Shown one piece after another: positions 12,528 to 25,696 of a stretch of DNA of 64,000 nt. A program made the position numbers and the translations under genes. The DNA is from Paraspadella gotoi. Taxonomy: Eukaryota; Chaetognatha. The first letter of the stretch is position 1, and each line of letters starts with the position of its first letter. The notes below the pieces were generated by a model. The model was not told the DNA's origin. It saw nothing but the letters and a program-made list of their open reading frames with translations, and did no database searches. The DNA lies in contig CM119263.1 in assembly GCA_051294375.1 (NCBI GenBank), forward strand, positions 12,565,723-12,629,722, written 5' to 3'.

Positions 12528-14160
12528 TCACGCGCTTCCTTCGCTTTTTAATTCTTTCACGCTCACAATCGATTCTGCGTTTACAATTTCGATCCGCTCG
12601 AGCTTTCGGTTTTCTTGAACTTGGTTGAAACTTTCGTCGTCGTGAGTCCAGGTGAACTTTTTATTCAGCGTGGAAAGTTTAAAATGATTTCGAACCGTAA
12701 AAAGTGTCGGTGATAATATTTGGGCAGCATTTTTCCGTATGAAGCGAAGTATTTTCTTGATTCATACATCGTCGACGTGACTTTTGGCGTCGATGTCAAC
12801 GCAACTGGGATTTTCTGGACATGGGCGTGTTATGTCGACCGGTGGGCGGAACACTTACGGTGGCATGAATGTTGTAGATGCCTTTGATGCGCTGTCGTTG
12901 TTGAGACGCGATGACTCGTCGCTTCTCATGGGTCGTCGTGTAAAAGTCGATGTACCGCGCGCGTTCCCTTTGTGAACGAAGCGGGAATGCGGCAATTTTT
13001 AACATTCTACTTTCTTTCAAGTTCTCAATCTCAAAGAACTTACCTTTTGCTCAGGGCAGGTTCTGCGTAGGAGTCCATTTTGGGCGGCGGCGGCGGTAAG
13101 GGTCTGTCCCAGACGAAGATTTCCCCTCCGTCGTCGTCGCGTCGTCTCTTCTCTTTGTTCGTGGCCGATTGTGACGTCACGGTGTCCGTTTCGGACTAAC
13201 GTGAGCCGTAAGAAAAGTCGGGGGCGAAAAAAGGAACGAAAACGATAGTAGAAAGAGAAAGCTAAATAACGTTTAAGTAATAGGAACATAAACGCCAATA
13301 AAAATACAAATAACTAAATAAAAGGTTTGAACAAGAGGCTTGTAAAGTTAATTTTGAATCGGAATGACAGGTTATCTCTGATCTTCATCACTCATTAATC
13401 ACGATTTTTTTTTAAATATTAGATATTTTTCAGGAAACATAAAACATTGAAATTGATAAACGTCCATAGCGAAAAATAATTCACGAAGAACGTTTTTGTA
13501 TTAATGCTTTTTTAAAAAACGAATAAAACAATAAACAAAGTACTCATTGTGGAAAACAAAACAGCATATGTTTAAAACGGGTTTTGAATTTGTGTCTGAG
13601 TTTCACTAAGAATATTACCATTTTTCTTTTAAAATAAATATCTTGGGACGTAATTTGGATAATCCTTTGTGGAAGAAAAAAATGCAAAGTTTCTAAGTTT
13701 GATACGAGCTGTTGTAGTACAAGTACTAGTAGTAGTTGTTGACAGACTAAATCTAAAGAAGTGCCGATTAAGAATTAAGAGGACGACACCAAAATTGACG
13801 ACATTCTGTTATAAAAACTATCAAAAGTGCAAAACTACCATACCCAATACCGGTAATACCCAAATTTTGCTTTTTGGAAAGCTATTCGTTTTTGGAACGT
13901 TAAAAGTTCCTCCTATGATAACAGCCGGGTTGCCTGCGATGCCCTTTGGGATGGGTCATCTCAGTGTAGACTATTGGGGTTTCCGACCCTCAGCGACGAC
14001 TCCTGTCACTGGCGCGGTTACCCTAGGACGATCTCGCTTTGCCAACGCAGAGGGAAGTCGATAGGACTGCGGATGGAACACAACGCTTAGGATGGTGCAT
14101 TCCCCACATGAACCAATGGGATTGGCTGAACGATGTGAATAAACCACCACACCCCTTTCC

Positions 14161-14235
<75 letters not shown>

Positions 14236-17200
14236 ACTACCGACCCACCTCCAGATAGACAGGCGGCATTAAGTTATCGACGTCAGGAAGACTGAATCCG
14301 TCGGAGCGGAAATTTCGGTCTGCACCGATCGAGACGTCAATTTCGGGGAGACGCGTTCCAAACCGGAAATGTCGCCGGCGTCGTCCACGGTGGCGGCGCG
14401 AGTAGCGCCGACCGACGCTCCGACGTCGGGAACGAGCGTCGTCCATTTCATGCAAAAGATGCCTGGTGTACATGGGGGGTGGGGGCAGTTGAGCGGGGAG
14501 GCAAAGTGAGCGGGAGGGAGGAGAGGGGAATAGAAAAGAGCGTCTGTAATGACTCACACGCCTCTAGCCCCTACCATATCTTGTGGAGCCTCCCTCTCTC
14601 GTGGCCACATTGAGTTTGCCCGGAAGAGGGTGGACGCGCGTTACTGAGCGCCAACTCCGGTCGTCGACCTGCGACTGTTTATCCCTGGCGCCTCTCGAGC
14701 GGCGCGGACGCAGCCCGCTTTTGAGTCGGAGGCTGGCGTCGATCGTCGCCGCCGTCACCGTCTCTGAAATGACGGGAAATCTTCAATCATCTCTAATCTA
14801 GCATTTCCAACTGCCATAGATAATCATCATCATCATAATCATCATAATAATAATAAATAATAATCATATCATCATCATTATCATCAATAATAACGATCAT
14901 CGCTATCGTGATCTTAATCATCATCAACATCATCATCATCATTATTATCATCATCATCTTCATCATCATCATCATCATAATCATCATCATCTCACCCCTC
15001 TGCCTCCCGACGACGAGGGTGTGCACGAGGCGTTGGCCCAGCGCCCCTTGTCTCATCTGCACGTTGTCTCTCAAGTATCGAAGCGGAGGAAGAGAGTGAG
15101 AGAATTGTGAACCCCCTACAAGGGAAGTGAATAAAAGAAGAAAAGAAAGAGGATGAGATTCCAAAACTCCTTCACGCTCGCGCTTTGTCGTCCTCCACCT
15201 TCCATCCGTCCCCCGTGAATGAGGAATTCCTGGTTGACGTTGAACATCCTCCTCCTCTCCAGAGCCGAAGGCCGCTTGAACAGGGCCTTCCAATCCGTCG
15301 ACGCCGCTGCCGACGCAGCGGACGCCGCTGCCACCGAGCCGATGCCGACTGGATTAAAGGCAAGGTAGTAATTAGTAATTAACATAAAAAAAAGAGCATC
15401 CATTTTCTAATTATGACGCGCCGTTCTGCGTCGCGCCTCGGTCAACCTCTTCGTCGACTCCTCACGGAAGATCGCCTCTCCGACAACAGATCGACGACGT
15501 CCTCGTCCTCCTCCTCTTCTTCTTCTTCTTCGTCGTCTTCGTCATCGTCGTTGGAGGAAACGGCTCGATCGCTCGACCCGAAGTCGAAATCTTCCAGATT
15601 CATCTTTGAAAGGCACGAAAAAATGTAAATCAACGAAGAATGGCGCCGGAACTTTCGACGAATCAATGTTATGATTGAATTTATAAATACAAGAATACAT
15701 CAATAAATAGATAAACAAAACAAAAAAATTAAACGGTTAATCAATTAAAACGTCCATCAATCAATAAATTAATCAGTCCATAAATCAATTAATCAGTCCA
15801 TAAATCAATGAATAAGTCATAAATCAATCATTCAATTATTCAACCTGAACCAACAAACCTGCCACAACTGCGTGGGGTAAGGTGGTGCGGTGGCACCGGC
15901 GTAAGGCCTCACGGTGAAGGCCTCGTTGGGGAAGACGGGCACAAAGTCTTTGAGTCGCGCCACAGTAACGGGTCGTGCAGCGTCGATCATCGACTGGGCC
16001 GCGTCAGAGTCTCGCGTCGACGAAGTGGCGCTCCCGACGCGCCGATAATAACCCGCCTGGAAGAAGGCCTTTCTAATTTTTTTAGTTTTCCTAAGTTTTT
16101 TTTTTCCGCACTAAAGCGGGACAATTCGTAAGACCAACGGCGCGCACCGCCCACCTTACCTTTTGCTTCGCCCTCTGTTCGGCGACGGTGAGGACGGCGG
16201 ACATTTGTTGTCCCCTCTGGGCGCTCTTGCGTCGCAGCAGCTCGCGCTGGACCTCTGCTTCTGCCAACTCCCGCGAGAGGCGCTTCTCCCGCAAATGCCG
16301 CACGATGGCGTGGTAGTCCTCCGCCGATTCAGAACCTTTCTCTCGTTTCGCAGCCGTCGTCGTCGTCGTCGTCGTTGTATTACTGTTGCGAGCGAGAGAA
16401 GACGCCTCTTGTCTGGGGCCGGGAGTGGAGCGCGACGAGGTCGAAACTGATTAAAAATTTTGGAGATTAAGTCGGTGAAATGATAGGACGATATATTTAT
16501 AAATGATTTGAGAATGGAAAGAAAGTGTTACGATGATTGGTTGTATTCAAGGGAGAAAAAAAATTCCGGTCATCTAACCTATCAAGCGGATTCTTCGATG
16601 CTAAGGCTTTGCTTTGCCATTTGCATCATAGTTTTTCTCACCTGTTAGGTGATACTTGACGTCGCTGGAATCGGGATGTTTCATCGAGATGTTGCCTGTG
16701 TCTCCGTCCAAGGTGTTCAAAGCCACCATGCCTGGGTTAAAATACGAGAAAGCCAACGAGTTTTAAAAGTTTATGACGATATATCCTAGAGAAAGCAAAG
16801 TATTTTTGAAAAATTGCATCATGACGATATATCCTATATTTTGCACCTACCAACGCTTCGTGAAAAACTGAAGGGGGGCGTTTTCACGTATTTTCCACCA
16901 GCTAAAAAAAAAGTTGAAGAAAATTATGCAAATGCGGAACGAACGTCGTAAAAAATAAAATATATAAATAATGTCGAACTTTATTTTGTTAAAAACTTAT
17001 TTATTTTTTATAATTTCGCCTCACCTCCTGCCGACTTGAGTCTGGATCCTCGTTCCGCCTCCCACTCCAGACTAGAGTGGCTGGCCGGAGTGGCGGTTTC
17101 GGCGCGACGTTGACTACACGCGCGACAATCGGCCGACGCCCGTGCTAAGAGTTCTCGAAGGCCGGGAGCCGAGCGTGCGGGCGAGGAATCTTAAGCAGGG

Positions 17201-20200
17201 CGACAAGGATTGAATACCATTTTTTTTTCTATGGAGACATTATTTTACTGAAACTAATCCCTGACGCCTATTTTTTGTTCTCGCTAAACCAGCTTTATTC
17301 AATATTTTAATTAATTACATCAGACTAATTTTGCGAGGCTAAAATAAAAGTATTCCCTCCCCCAACAAATAAATTCACATTATTTTATAAATGGATCACC
17401 CTCGTTTCTGTCGCTCCGGATTCTTCTCCCCGCCCAAGCCTTCGACGGTGACATCGCCGTCGGGGTCGCGGGAATCAGACCAGAAGAGGGCGTTGGTGAC
17501 GAAACGTGATTGGGGTGATGTGCGTGAAGGGAGGCGTGGTTGTCGGATGTGGGCGTGGCTTCAAGGGGACTAGGCTGATCGAGTCCAGAATCTTAATGAA
17601 AAGTGAGGGCGTGCATAATTATTTCCATGAATATATTTCCAACAGCGCTGTAATAGCGCACTGGGCTAACGCTTCATCTCGGAACCCAATGGTCCCGGGT
17701 TCTAGCCCTTGATCGGAACCTTGTCTCTTCTCGGTTACTTCGATGGCATCTATTACAGTATTAGAGATAAAAAAGTTTTAGAATATATCTTATATTTCAA
17801 AACATGGAATCCATTTCAAATTAACTTTTCGCAATATATTTATATTGATTATAAAAAAGTTTTTTTTTCAAAATTACATTTTTTTGTTCTTTTGAAATTC
17901 TAAATTTTCACCTTACAGCTCAGTAATTTAGTCTATCTTCATTCTAAAAATGAAAAATGAAAGTTAGAAGAACAAAATATTTCTTCTTTCTCCCAAGTTT
18001 ACCGTTTGGGTTTCCTTCCACTCTTTTGTTGACGTCCGGAAGCTGCACTGGAAGCGATACAGAGGCCGACGACGTCGACGGCACCGCGCAACGCCTAACC
18101 CAAAAACGGAAGTTGTTGCTTGTTGACTTCTCAAGAGACATACAGGCGAATGGCGATCTTACCTTTGCTTTTCTGCGCTGAACAACGTCATCATGCGGTT
18201 CCTAAATTCTTTGGGCCTGAAATGAAAGAATACAGGTTCGAGATACATAGGATCATAAATTTAGACAAAATCATTCGAAATAATAAAACGAAACGTAACA
18301 TATCCTTATTATCTATAATAATTTTTTGATTGCGTTGGATTAGCAGTTCGAGTTTTTATAAAGTTTCAAATCATCTTTTGCCGAAAGATTTTTACAGTAA
18401 AGTAATTTTCCATATAAATTTACTTAAAGACGATTACTCGTTTAAAAGTAAGCTATGCTAATTTTTGTAAAAGTTCAAGACTCACGGTTGTTTCCGCTCT
18501 TTGATCTTGCATTTGTCTTCTGGTTTTTGCGCTTCAAAATCAGATTGATAATCTTCGGAGAATCCTTTTCCTCTCATACTTCCTCCGAATGATCCTTCTG
18601 CTCTTCTTGCTCTTTCCTCGGAAACGTCGGAATCCTCGCTTTCCTCCGTGGTCGCCGGCATGGTGCCCCCAAACCTGAAAAAAAGATGTACACGCCCTTA
18701 TATATTTCTCCAAACTCTTTTGACTTTTTTACTCAATTTGTATATACTAACTTACCTTTTCGGCCACTTCCTCTATTGATCCACAGCGAAATGCTGTTCC
18801 CAATTCGTTTTTAGACTCACCTCACAGAGGATCTTTGCTTTCTCGCTTTTTCCTCCCTTTCTTCTCTTTTTTTCTTTTTTCGCTGGTTTTTCTTGGTCAA
18901 CTGTCGACTGACTCGCGCCAAAATTGACGACGACTTTTCAACATCGGTCTGCGAAAATTGAAAATAAAAATCGGCGCTGTTAATCAAATTACACGATGAT
19001 CTTAGTTATAACATTTCTTTAATTTTCTTTAGTCGTAAGTTCAAATTGAATTGGTTGATTCTAGTTACACATGATTTTTATTAAAATAATCGCCTTATTG
19101 CCATTTTCGAAATATAAAATAGACCAAATACTTCGCTTTCAAAACTACATGACAAATTCTCGAGACAAACTGTCTCTTACCAATCAAATCAACGTCGAGG
19201 GCAAAAGAAGATGTAGAGAAAATAAGTTATAAATTATGAAGAAATCTCTTGGAAGAGGAACAGAGAACGGATACAACTAAACGAATTTCACATCAAACTT
19301 ATTCAAAATTTTTCGACGATTAATTTCTACAAGTAACAATTTTTTCCTTTGACAAGTATTTTGTGTACTCCTTATCTTATAGAACTACGCGAATCTTAGC
19401 GAACATTAACAATAAGAAGAGTATCATCTATCTAATGCTATCGCCAAAACTAAACTTTGCATGGAAAATCACTAGTAAACACTGGCAATTCCTTTTGCAT
19501 CACTTGAGTCTGTGTTGCTTGTATCGCGTTAGTCATATAATCACTCGTGTCATCCTCGTTCACGAAAATTTATATAAGCTTCTGGAAATTTACCAAGTAT
19601 ACTGAGAAATATTAATTTTTCTATTCTCATTCTCTATGCTCAGCGAGTCAGCAATCATTTCATGTCGTTTGCCCAATATATTTACATTCGCTACTTTTAG
19701 ACAGTGAGTTACTATTTTTTTTCCCTGTTGTTTTCGGTCCCACCCTGAACAAATTCCGATTTCTTTAATTGTGAAATATCCTGACACCTTGCTTTCGGGT
19801 TGACAATCAGCTTCAATAGACGTCGATACAATTTTATTATCGATTCGTGGGAAACATTATTTTAGTCTGTTTTGACTCCTACCTTGCGACGCGACATTAG
19901 AACCTATTTCAACGTAATTATCGTTAAAAATTGTTTGGCGGACATTTTTAAGTGTAGTTAAAAAGCCCATTACAAACACTGATATAGAGAAATTATCGGA
20001 AGAACGGAATAAAAGACGGACGCAGGCCGGAACGAAATATATTGGACTAACCTGCCAAGTGTTTAGAATATTCCTTTTACGTTTCAGGGCCAATATTCTT
20101 TCTATCCTAGTTATGACGGAAGAACCTGTACGAAAAAGAGAGACGATTATACGGCCGACGAAAAAAAAAAAGTCTTTTGTTTTAAATTAAAACCTGGCGG

Positions 20201-20307
20201 TCCAACTACGTCGCTATTGTAGCGCTTCATCAATTTTTCCCTCACCGTCGCTGCGTCATCGTCCTCCGTTTCAACTGAGAAAAATAATAATAATAAAAAT
20301 AATAATA

Positions 20308-20359
<52 letters not shown>

Positions 20360-23300
20360 TAATAATAATGTAATATAAAGAGTGTACGTCGAGTTAAGAT
20401 CAATGAAACTAAACTCTAATGAAGAATATAACAAAAACAAAAACTAAGCAAATCACGAAAGAATAACAAATTAACAATACATCGAGAAAAAAAATAATGA
20501 AACAAAAACATCAACTTAACGAAAGTGAGAATTCAAATAAACTTCAACATCTTGACAAAACTAACTTTCTAAATCTGTAGTAAAGAGGTCGTGAAAACAT
20601 TTGTTCTTGTCGCTTCTGTCGTTGATCCAAGTTTTAACTTGAGGTACGTGCTTGTCGACGGCGGGGAAAGCTTCCTTTTTGTTTTGAATCTCGTCCAGCA
20701 CTTCGTCCTGGTAAGAGATATATCATCCAAATATTAATCGAAATAAAAAGAATAACAATAATAATATTAATCGCTTTTAAAAAAAATTAACAAAAAATAA
20801 CCAGATAGTGCTATATCAAAAAAATGGATCGGAAATCAAATAAAATTTCAACAATCACTCTATTGTTTAGTATTTGAATTGGTAAATTAAACGGTGAATA
20901 AATCATTACATCAACATTAAATAAATCAAAGCGAACCTCGACGACGTCGAAAGGTTTTAGTAGTCCAGCTCTGAAGAACATCGCGATTAGAAAGTCTTGC
21001 GTTTTGATTCCAGTCAAATGTAAGAGGTTGTCCATCGCCTCCTTTCTCATAGTTTCCTGGTCAAAAGAGTCTTTCTTCTTGACAGTGAATATAGATAAAT
21101 GTTAGTATTATGATTAATTAAATGATTAATTAAATTGTGTTTTTGCAGTTACTGTTAGAAAAGTTATTAAGATTTCATGGAACACGAGTTCGTTTAGGAC
21201 TGACTTTGAGATTTCAACAATTTTAATTCATACCTAAGTTTTATAATTTTTAATAGTTTGATATTTTTTTAATTCATGGCTATATGAGCTGTCTGTCAAA
21301 GCGGCTTATGGCCGTCCTCACGCCAACTGAGCTATGCCCGATGCAAAAGAGAATGATCCTTTACAACATATTTAAAAAATCGATTCTTTATTATGCCTTC
21401 CCTCCTTGTTATTCCTTGCCTTTTGTGAGAGGAGGTGATGGGATAACCCCTTTATGACCTCGCGCGAGTCCATCCCCAGAGCTCCTAGCGTTCGAGCTGC
21501 TTGACAGCTTTTCAAAAAGAAAAGTGTAAGATGTACGGGTTAATATTATTTCATTGTGAACTTTGCAATGTGACGTTATTATTATAATCATTATTATTAT
21601 AATTATATTATTATTAATTATTATTATTATTACCTTATCGTATTTCCAAACCGGTCGCAGTCCAGTAACGGTATCAGCAATGAACAGGTTCGGGTCATAA
21701 TGTCTTCGTCGATATGAAATTCCCTGTGATCAAATTGAAGAGGAATAAGATCCATTATCCGACTTAACCAAAAGTTAAACAGCCGCGGCCTGAGCTACTA
21801 ATTACTATTATCCATGAACTTCTCTTTCATTCCCACCTTTTAATTTCATTTCGCATCCTTCTCCGGATCTCGCGACTTACTTGGATATTTCGACGACATA
21901 TTCCATGATGCTTTCGTGACGCTTGACGTTCGGGTCGAGGTCTAAATATCGCAACAGGATAGACAGGACAATGGGGAGTTCCATAGAAACGCTTTTGGGA
22001 AACCAGGGCTCCGCGTAGAGCCGCTGCATCACGGCGGGGAGCTCGGCCAGTTCCTCTTCTGTCGGGCCAGCACCTGCGAGATGTGCTCATTCCCTTACTT
22101 CCGTTTGGAGTTGGCGGAATATTTTAATTTTCATTGATGTTATCGGTGTTTATTTTAAAATTTTTTTGCTTTGTTGTCACGTTGAATACATATACTACCT
22201 GTGGCGCCGCCAGCTGATGTCTCGCCATACATTTGTGCCTAAAGAAAAGAAACTCGTTACATCTAGAGTTAAATTTTGGTCGAATGATAATGTTTTGCAT
22301 CTCTTTCTTAGTAACCAAATTTGAGAGTTAAAGTAGGTCCATCATTTTTAGTCAAACTGTAGACTGTTTCATCTGAACTGTTGTTCACTGACCTGTTGCC
22401 CCGTATTCGATTCTTGTATTGTCAATCCTTCAGAGGCTCCATTCGCCGTGGCGTCATTTTTTGAAAACCGAATCATTCGCGACATCACCTGGACACCACT
22501 AACGGCTGCTTTCCCTAGAGTTTGATATGGGGCATTGGGGAAAGAAAGGACAACAGAAACCAGTGAAAGGAAACAAAGCTTCGTTTGTGACACGGAAATA
22601 AAAGAATAAATGCGTTTAAATACGAAGATGGCGAGTTTTATCAGAAATTTCAAATTTCTTGCAAATTAAGGAGGTTGACCCTTTTGAGTTTGAATGAAGT
22701 TTCTTCTTTAAGAAAAAAAAAACCTCGCCAGACCTGTAAGTAAACTTCTATTATGTTCCATAGAGTATAGACGTCGTTAAGAAAGCAAAGAGGAATGCAA
22801 AAAGAAATTTACATACGGTCAAACAAACTAACTGATAACAGGGACCAGAAATACGCATTTGCTAATTAAAAATGGTGACTTACCGACTCTCAATTTAAAA
22901 CTAGCGCCTTGAAAAATAGAAACAACGTGGTGTTAGTTAGTTTACTAGATTTATTACTAATTTTTTTTAGCAACTGCTGTGTTTTGTGTAGGAATTGCTC
23001 ACGTTTCTACAGATTACCATTTTGCAAAACCTTAATTCAACAAAGCAGTTACGGTCAGACGTGCCCGTTGTAAGTTTTAAGAATTGCTAAATTGAAATTA
23101 TATTTTTGTTTGCATTAAATAAAAGTGTTTTATCTATTAATAAGAGCAGATATGTAAACCTTTTCACTAGTAATACAAATTCTTGTAAATATTAGTAGAA
23201 TTTATATATCTTTATAATTACGATGGTAATAATGGTACGATTTAAAATTTCAAATAGTTTTTTAGTTAGTTGTTAGTTTTAAAAGTATAGTTTTAGTTTG

Positions 23301-24878
23301 GACTTTTTTGATTTTTTAACTACTGACCACTTTTGGACGATTTTTCGCTAGAATGACTTTTGGCGCTGCCGAGGCTGACTTTGCCAGAGGCGGAGTTTGT
23401 TTCGGTCGGAGATGGGCGGACGCCGGACTTGGCAGACCCGGCTAAACGATAAGAGCCGCGGGAGCGTAACAAGCGATGATATTGGTTATAAAATAAAAGG
23501 TGAATTGATTATAACAACTTTTGCGTAATAAAGATTTTTATGAATAAAGACTTCGGTTCCATTGAGGCGGACTATTATCAAGAAGCCAAAAATACTTCAA
23601 GTTTAGTAATAAGCTTTCAAGCTCTATGACCACCGACGTCAAAGATGTTCAGGGACAAGTTTGTAATCGTTTGAAGGTTCCAGATTGAAGAAAAAGGGAG
23701 TAAATAAATTCGCATGCTTTTTGTTAACGGAAGAGTAAGGATTTGATTAGTGCGTGAAGTAAATTGTGCGGGAATAATTAACCGTCGCTAAACTGACTTT
23801 GCGATCCCGCGGGCCTCTGCACATTTCCAAAAAGTTCCTTGTTCAGAATTTCGTCTGCCTCGTCGTCCAAATCGACTTCCTCCGGTTCCGAGTCCGAAGC
23901 GAGCCTGGCCATCAGTCATGGGTCAACCATAGCAATCGTTTCATCTTTAAACTTGAATGATAAAACCTTATCGCAAACGTGGACGCATTAAACTTACCTG
24001 AGCGGGAGCGCCCCGCTCTGGGCCGAGTCTTTGGACCGGGACCCGTTAGAAGGAGAGGATGGGTTTTGGGAAAGAGGTTTTCCGTCTGGACCCATCTGCA
24101 GAACAAAGGAAACGAGTGCAAGACGGATTCTTGTGAGGAATTCGGATTTATTTCTTTTCTAGAGGATCTATTATACAAAGTTACAAACTATTCCTAACTC
24201 TATATTTGATGGTCGGAGTTAACATAGATGGCTGACTTACCGGAAGCAACGAGACTCTGGGAAGGGTTTGAGAATATCCCGGATTGGCGCCTGTGGGGTT
24301 CGAGAGTCCACTTGACGCTGCCAGAAAGTCTGAAAACTCCGCGTTTAGCAAATGCTGTTCAAAAACAAACAGGCTTTAAGAAGGAATATCTTCAGTTACA
24401 GTTAGTTTTCTTTTTGAATTTTTTTTTTACACTTTTTTACATTCATTATGTACATATATTTAAACAGTATTTTGATGTTGTTGTTGTTTAGTTGTTTTTA
24501 TAGTTTTTTCTGCCAAAAACTTCATAATTGAATCTACGTATTTTTATTTTTAAATCGGAAAGACAAATTTAATCAAATGTCTTTCCTCAATCAAACTCAT
24601 TGCCTACCACAGATTGCCATAATAAGCGATATAATTTTACCTTTTTGATAAAAATAAAAGTATTTAGAAAATTATCATTTGTTTCATTTTATATAACTTT
24701 TACTTTTCTATTCGTTTGATGTGGTGTTACATACTATGTGGGAAAGCCGTAACCAAAAAAATGTAGTTATTTACCGCTGGTATTTGCCAAGAACTTTCCG
24801 TCTCAATCAATTCTGGTTGAACAATTTCCACCGTTTTCGGGAAGAACAGGTCTCGATAAACTGAGTTCGGGATGTAAC
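12528..24878 (-). CDS. Acidic low-complexity exons, probable 3' half of the WD-repeat gene
   Basis: A long series of minus-strand exons with good splice sites and mostly compatible phases. Examples: 24775-24878, 24241-24329, 23998-24095, 23783-23904, 23328-23441, 22884-22907, 22393-22514, 22199-22238, 21881-22073, 21634-21723, 20937-21056, 20566-20707, 20194-20274, 18821-18948, 18486-18674, 18164-18216, 18003-18094, 17400-17574, 17025-17189, 16642-16731, 16160-16446, 15859-16072, 15447-15603, and a last exon 12528-12656 ending in ELKSEGSA and a stop. The protein is Ser/Glu/Asp-rich with helical stretches (LPAVMQRLYAEPWFP, LLIPLLDCDRFGNTI), coiled-coil Arg/Glu segments and a poly-acidic tract. 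There is no start codon upstream of YIPNSVYRDLFFP, so it needs 5' exons. Position and style suggest it continues the WD-repeat gene at 28,952-37,497, with the sialyltransferase between. Phase fails by one at the proposed junction, so at least one small exon is missing. A one-base conflict at the 21634/21056 junction suggests an indel error. It could be a separate gene. Confidence 0.55.
13918..14150 (+). repeat. Dispersed repeat, copy 2 (inverse of 1,555-1,805)
   Basis: Diverged reverse-complement copy of the element at 1,555-1,805, followed directly by (CT)n at 14,161-14,234. It lies within or beside introns of the minus-strand gene. Confidence 0.75.
14817..14993. repeat. (ATC)n/(GAT)n microsatellite after a splice donor
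   Basis: On the minus strand an exon encoding RQGALGQRLVHTLVVGRQRG ends in a donor GTGAGATGATG near 14,990 that runs straight into about 170 bases of GAT repeats. Confidence 0.75.
17641..17716 (+). repeat. tRNA-derived SINE fragment
   Basis: TAGCGCACTGGGCTAACGC resembles a pol III A box with the D-arm, and GGTCCCGGGTTCTAGCC some 30 bases on resembles a B box and T-arm. The acceptor stem is not complementary enough for a functional tRNA, so this is best read as the head of a tRNA-derived SINE. Confidence 0.6.
20281..20372. repeat. (AAT)n microsatellite
   Basis: AATAATAAT units directly upstream (in sense order) of the exon starting at 20,274. The poly-Leu open frame across it is an artefact of the repeat. 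Confidence 0.9.
21294..21346 (-). repeat. tRNA-like 5' half, probable SINE head
   Basis: On the minus strand GGGCATAGCTCAGTTGGCG matches the 5' part of a tRNA with its A box and D-arm, followed by an anticodon-arm-like stretch. No B box follows, so it is a fragment or SINE remnant inside an intron. Confidence 0.5.
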
Positions 24879-25696
24879 CTGAAATAAACATAACCTTACT
24901 ATGTAACTGTAATACTAGGTCCAGAATCACGTTTTTCGAGGCTTTTTCGTGTTATATTTTCTATGATATCGGTTTACGCTACATAGGTTTTTTTGGTTTA
25001 GTATCCAGTAAACAAAAACCCAACCAAACCTGGAAAGGTTACAAAACGGTCGTTCTGAAGCACCTTACAAGGAACGACAGTAGTGACGATATAGAACGAT
25101 GATGAAATGAATAACGAAAATATTCTTTAAAAAATTAATGTATAAAATTTTAAATTGTTATAGTTAAAAGTGTTTAAAATTAGCTGGTCGATAAATAGTT
25201 TACGTATCTCGTAACCTTCCTTTTTGTATTTTCGTCGTTATGCTTTAAAATATTTAGAGTTTTACTTTTTTGAAGGTTAACATGAGTTTAAGATAAGTGT
25301 CATTTCCGACCCCAATTGTGGCACGACCTTATAGAAGGAATGAAAGAATCTATATCGCATGTTATTGAAGCTTGTTTTAAAGAAACCTCCTACAGCTGCT
25401 ACGTATAAAAGTAGATTTAAATCAAAATTATGTAGCTAAAAATACAGTTCTCGACAAAATAAAAAAAAAATTCATTAAGACACTTTATTAAAATCAAATA
25501 AACGGGTTCAACTACTAGGACAAAGTAAACATAAAAAAATCGTTTCCTTTGCCAAAATAAATATTTTGCTATCGTATCGACAGACTTCTTCATAATGAAA
25601 TATCCATAGATTATAATCAAGTTTACCGCACTTGCAATGACGTGAAAACAAATTAAAAACATTTTTTTTGGTCTTAGACACGTCACAGTACGAGTT

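Noticed and set aside
17641-17716. Functional tRNA
   Set aside because: A- and B-box-like parts are present, but acceptor and anticodon stems do not pair properly.
20147-20440. Poly-leucine minus-strand frame resembling a signal peptide
   Set aside because: It is the (AAT)n repeat read in one frame; the real exon stops at 20,274.
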